A DNA stretch of 64,000 bases from NCBI RefSeq assembly GCF_900107375.1, contig NZ_FNPT01000014.1, positions 62,001 through 126,000 of the forward strand. The letters run 5' to 3'. The position numbers were made by a program, and so were the translations under genes. Under the pieces are notes generated by a model. The model had not been told where the DNA came from. It made no database searches and was given only the letters and a program-made list of their open reading frames with translations. The stretch comes from Lysobacter sp. yr284. Its GTDB lineage: Bacteria > Pseudomonadota > Gammaproteobacteria > Xanthomonadales > Xanthomonadaceae. Below are positions 63,917-64,000 of this stretch, piece after piece (the stretch's first letter is position 1; every line of letters starts with the position of its first letter).

Positions 63917-64000
63917 ATGCCGCCACAGACCCCCGCTTCCCCCGCGCCCGCCGCCGACGCCATCGTGTCGATCCAGGGCCTGACCAAGACCTACGCCGGC
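63917..64000 (+). CDS. ABC transporter ATP-binding protein (N-terminal fragment)
   Basis: 28 residues are visible before the window ends: a short Pro/Ala-rich leader, then IVSIQGLTKTYAG, the first strand of an ABC nucleotide-binding domain before its Walker A. The substrate cannot be inferred. The 252-bp interval upstream shows no other gene. Confidence 0.65.
   Translation, partial: MPPQTPASPAPAADAIVSIQGLTKTYAG

Overview
The window is a piece of a high-GC gammaproteobacterial chromosome, most likely a Lysobacter or close Xanthomonadaceae relative. The evidence is the strongly G/C-ended codon use, a homodimeric AceE and fused MaeB of xanthomonad type, RAYT-linked REP repeats (cores like GTAGGAGCGACGCAAGTCGC), Xanthomonadaceae-type T4SS effectors with XVIPCD tails and lipoprotein immunity partners, an Achromobacter-type lysyl endopeptidase, and a bacterial gasdermin operon of the kind described from Lysobacter enzymogenes. 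Family level is fairly secure; genus is inference.

Layout. 0-15.7 kb is ordinary backbone: an OprP-type porin (cut by the edge), a TctD/TctE-like two-component system coupled to a periplasmic binding protein, maeB, a GT2 glycosyltransferase, two LysR regulators, a flavodoxin-fold reductase, GST, an SMR exporter, a RAYT transposase with REP pairs, and aceE. 15.7-28.4 kb is an accessory island. Its left part (15.7-19.4 kb) is clearly lower in GC and carries an XRE-ImmA/IrrE plus DUF4411 (PIN-like) pair convergent with a retron reverse transcriptase fused to DUF3800. Its right part has two paralogous HExxH/EF-hand/XVIPCD antibacterial effectors, five homologous immunity lipoproteins, an EVE-HNH (type IV restriction-like) nuclease behind a 21-bp tandem repeat, and four full or partial copies of the 3' end of one XRE gene lying between the modules.

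28.4-42.5 kb returns to backbone and exported proteins: START-like and VOC proteins, a TPR protein, a lysyl endopeptidase-VWD fusion with a strong terminator, a secreted agmatine-deiminase-family enzyme, a second two-component system and an MFS exporter. 42.5-50.4 kb holds the most striking operon: bacterial gasdermin, trypsin-like protease, trypsin-P-loop protein and a 1071-residue STAND-like NTPase in tightly coupled order, followed by a DUF1353 gene. The logic is presumably NTPase sensing, then protease activation, then gasdermin cleavage and membrane pores (abortive infection). 50.6-64 kb holds small conserved enzymes and exported proteins (DUF2058, DUF1697, arylamine N-acetyltransferase, VOC, DUF3016, excalibur, beta-propeller, YCII, TrmO, AHSA1) and the start of an ABC ATPase.

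Overall the window combines at least three anti-phage or conflict systems (gasdermin operon, DUF3800 retron, EVE-HNH nuclease), a toxin-antitoxin-like pair and an interbacterial effector/immunity array. No rRNA, tRNA or CRISPR array was recognised.
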